From contig CABUSR010000001.1 of NCBI GenBank assembly GCA_902494245.1, positions 1 through 64,000 of the forward strand: 64,000 bases of DNA, given 5' to 3'. This document shows positions 62,455-64,000 of this stretch, in pieces (the stretch's first letter is position 1; every line of letters begins with the position of its first letter). The position numbers and the translations under genes are program-made. The notes under the pieces were generated by a model. It was given only the letters and a program-made list of their open reading frames with translations, did no database searches and had not been told where the DNA came from. This DNA is from an uncultured Collinsella sp. Its GTDB lineage: Bacteria; Actinomycetota; Coriobacteriia; Coriobacteriales; Coriobacteriaceae.

Positions 62455-64000
62455 CTACTGGGCAAACTGGCTGCGGTAGAGTTCGGCGTAGAAGCCGTCT
62501 GCCGCCAGCAGCTCATCGTGTGTGCCACGCTCGATAATCTGGCCGTCACGCATCACCAGAATGCAGTCGGCGTTGCGAATGGTGCTCAGGCGGTGCGCCA
62601 CGACAAAGCTTGTGCGGCCGGCCATGAGCTCGTCGAATGCCGCCTGCACCTGCAGCTCGGTGCGGGTATCGATGCTCGAGGTCGCCTCGTCCAGCAGCAA
62701 GATAGCCGGGTCGGTGAGCATGACGCGCGCGATGCACAGCAGCTGTTTTTGACCCTGGCTAAACGTGCCGCCGTCCTCGCCAATCACCGTGTCGTAGCCT
62801 TTCGGCAGCTGCACGATAAACTTGTGCGCATGCGCGCGCTTGGCAGCCTCGATAACCTGCTCGCGCGTGGCATCCGGGCAACCGTAAGCGATGTTTTCCG
62901 CCACCGTGCCCTCGAACAGCCACGTATCCTGCAACACCATGCCAAAGGCACGGCGCAGGCTTGCGCGCGTGTAATCGCGCGAAGCCTTGCCATCGACCGC
63001 AATGCGACCGGCATCGATATCGTAAAAACGCAGCAGCAAATTGATGAGCGTTGTCTTGCCACAGCCCGTAGGGCCAACGAGGGCAAAGCGCATGCCGGGC
63101 TTAGCCTCGATGCAGATATCCTGCAGCAGTTTGCGGTCGGGAACGTAGCTAAAGTCCACGTGCTCAAAGGTCACTTCACCCTGCGGGGCGGCAAGTTCCA
63201 CGGCATCCGCCGCATCAGGCTCCTGCTCGCACGCATCGAGCAGCGCAAACATGCGGCGCGCCGAGGCATACGCCGTCTGAATCTGCGTGATGACGTTCGT
63301 GACCTCGTTGAACGGCTTGGTGTACTGGTTGGCGTAGGACAGGAAAATCTGCACGCCGCCCACCGTAAGCGCCGCCGGCACGCCCGTGATCACGCCCACG
63401 CAGCCGATCACGGCGACCACGGCATAGATGATGTTGTTGATAAAGCGCGTACCGGGGTTAGAGAGCGAACCCATAAACTGCGCGCGCTCGCCCGCGGTGT
63501 AGAGCTCAGCATTGAGGGCATCGAAGCGCTGCTGAGCGTTCGAGCCATAGGCAAACGCGTCCACGAGCTTTTGCTCGCCCACATACTCCTCGATATGGCC
63601 ACCGAGCTGCCCTTGAATGCGCTGCTGCGCCGTAAAGCTTTTATTGGAAAGCTTGGCGATGGCGCCGGCTGCAAAAATGGAAAGCGGCGTGACGAGCACC
63701 ACCACAAGCGTCATGGTCAGGTTAATGGAGAGCATAAACGCGAGCGTGCCCACAATGGTGATAACGCCGGTAAGGAGCTGCGTAAAGCCCTGCAGCAGAC
63801 CGTCGCCAACCTGGTCGACGTCGTTGACCACGCGGCTCATAAGGTCGCCGTGGGCATGGCTGTCGATAAAGCTGAGCGGCATGCGGCTGAGTTTGTCGCT
63901 CGCCTCCACGCGCATGTCGCGCACCGTCTCGTAGGACAGGCGGTTAACGCAATAGCCCTGCAGCCACTGGAAGGCCGCAGCACCTACGACGACAATCGCG
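62455..64000 (-). CDS. ABC exporter half-transporter, truncated by the window edge
   Basis: The visible 514 residues belong to a type IV exporter; the start lies beyond 64000, because the frame remains open to the edge with WLQGYCVNRLSYETVRDMR. Membrane helices (LLTGVITIVGTLAFMLSIN, IFAAGAIAKL) precede the ATPase domain: Walker A VGPTGCGKTT, signature FSQGQKQ, Walker B LLLDEATSSID with the catalytic glutamate, and AHRLSTI. It probably has a partner gene just beyond the window, as such canonical subunits often do. Confidence 0.92.
   Translation of the reverse strand, partial: AIVVVGAAAFQWLQGYCVNRLSYETVRDMRVEASDKLSRMPLSFIDSHAHGDLMSRVVNDVDQVGDGLLQGFTQLLTGVITIVGTLAFMLSINLTMTLVVVLVTPLSIFAAGAIAKLSNKSFTAQQRIQGQLGGHIEEYVGEQKLVDAFAYGSNAQQRFDALNAELYTAGERAQFMGSLSNPGTRFINNIIYAVVAVIGCVGVITGVPAALTVGGVQIFLSYANQYTKPFNEVTNVITQIQTAYASARRMFALLDACEQEPDAADAVELAAPQGEVTFEHVDFSYVPDRKLLQDICIEAKPGMRFALVGPTGCGKTTLINLLLRFYDIDAGRIAVDGKASRDYTRASLRRAFGMVLQDTWLFEGTVAENIAYGCPDATREQVIEAAKRAHAHKFIVQLPKGYDTVIGEDGGTFSQGQKQLLCIARVMLTDPAILLLDEATSSIDTRTELQVQAAFDELMAGRTSFVVAHRLSTIRNADCILVMRDGQIIERGTHDELLAADGFYAELYRSQFAQ

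Overview
The window looks like a chromosomal segment of a high-GC, Gram-positive gut actinobacterium of the Coriobacteriia, most likely Collinsella. That placement is an inference from gene content and style: a complete F-type ATP synthase operon, an LCP cell-envelope protein, an LtaS-like phosphoglycerol transferase, a sortase-anchored surface giant, a KdpD/KdpE-like pair beside Kup, GTG/TTG starts with GGAGG-type ribosome sites, and very many intergenic hairpins. I see no rRNA, tRNA, CRISPR array, phage module or transposase. About 52 protein genes are supported; the last runs off the right edge.

Layout. 0.2-3.1 kb (minus): phosphohexomutase, homocysteine methyltransferase and a DtxR/MntR-like regulator, divergent from peptidase T (3.2-4.4 kb, plus). 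4.8-7.4 kb (minus): LCP protein and murA. 7.4-14.4 kb (minus): atpIBEFHAGDC with a recognisable promoter. 14.6-19.8 kb (minus): upp, glpK, a Sua5/TsaC-like gene, a hicAB toxin-antitoxin pair and prmC with a large acidic insertion. 20.4-28.3 kb (minus): prfA, an M20 peptidase, an amino-acid ABC importer, an aldose epimerase and an unknown membrane protein. 28.5-30.3 kb (plus): an MFS exporter and a low-molecular-weight phosphatase. 30.4-31.5 kb (minus): a TIGR04076-like protein and a pyridoxal/pyridoxamine kinase. 31.8-36.1 kb (plus): a MarR regulator and a two-gene heterodimeric ABC exporter. 36.3-40.7 kb: a LysR regulator divergent from an SDR, an MFS transporter and a Gfo/Idh/MocA dehydrogenase. 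41.1-43.3 kb (plus): tex. 43.6-45.4 kb (minus): a transaldolase-family aldolase and a HAD phosphatase. 45.4-48.0 kb (plus): an RlmKL-like protein whose first catalytic half looks dead. 48.1-52.8 kb (minus): kup, a small membrane protein and the KdpD/KdpE-like pair. 53-56.4 kb: a nitroreductase and the LtaS-like enzyme. 56.4-61.8 kb: a roughly 1,360-residue LPxTG-type surface protein enclosed by repeat structures. 61.8-64 kb: a flavodoxin-like protein and a truncated ABC exporter.

The most unusual structure is around the surface-protein gene (56902-60990). On both sides lie tandem arrays of hairpins with a strict 61-62 base period (4 units left, 8 right, same orientation). Outside these lie two long stem-loops that share an almost identical 70-base core in opposite orientation, each enclosed by a 30-bp inverted repeat whose sequence differs between the two although pairing is kept. 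The result is a nested, symmetrical locus that suggests a modular or mobile surface cassette.

The other intergenic regions hold several hairpin families: a two-hairpin motif in four places with compensatory stem changes (a candidate structured RNA), palindromes built around CAAAGGGAC...CCCTTTG, REP-like GGGGACGTTCTT inverted repeats, and isolated long inverted repeats at 36.1, 40.9 and 43.5 kb.
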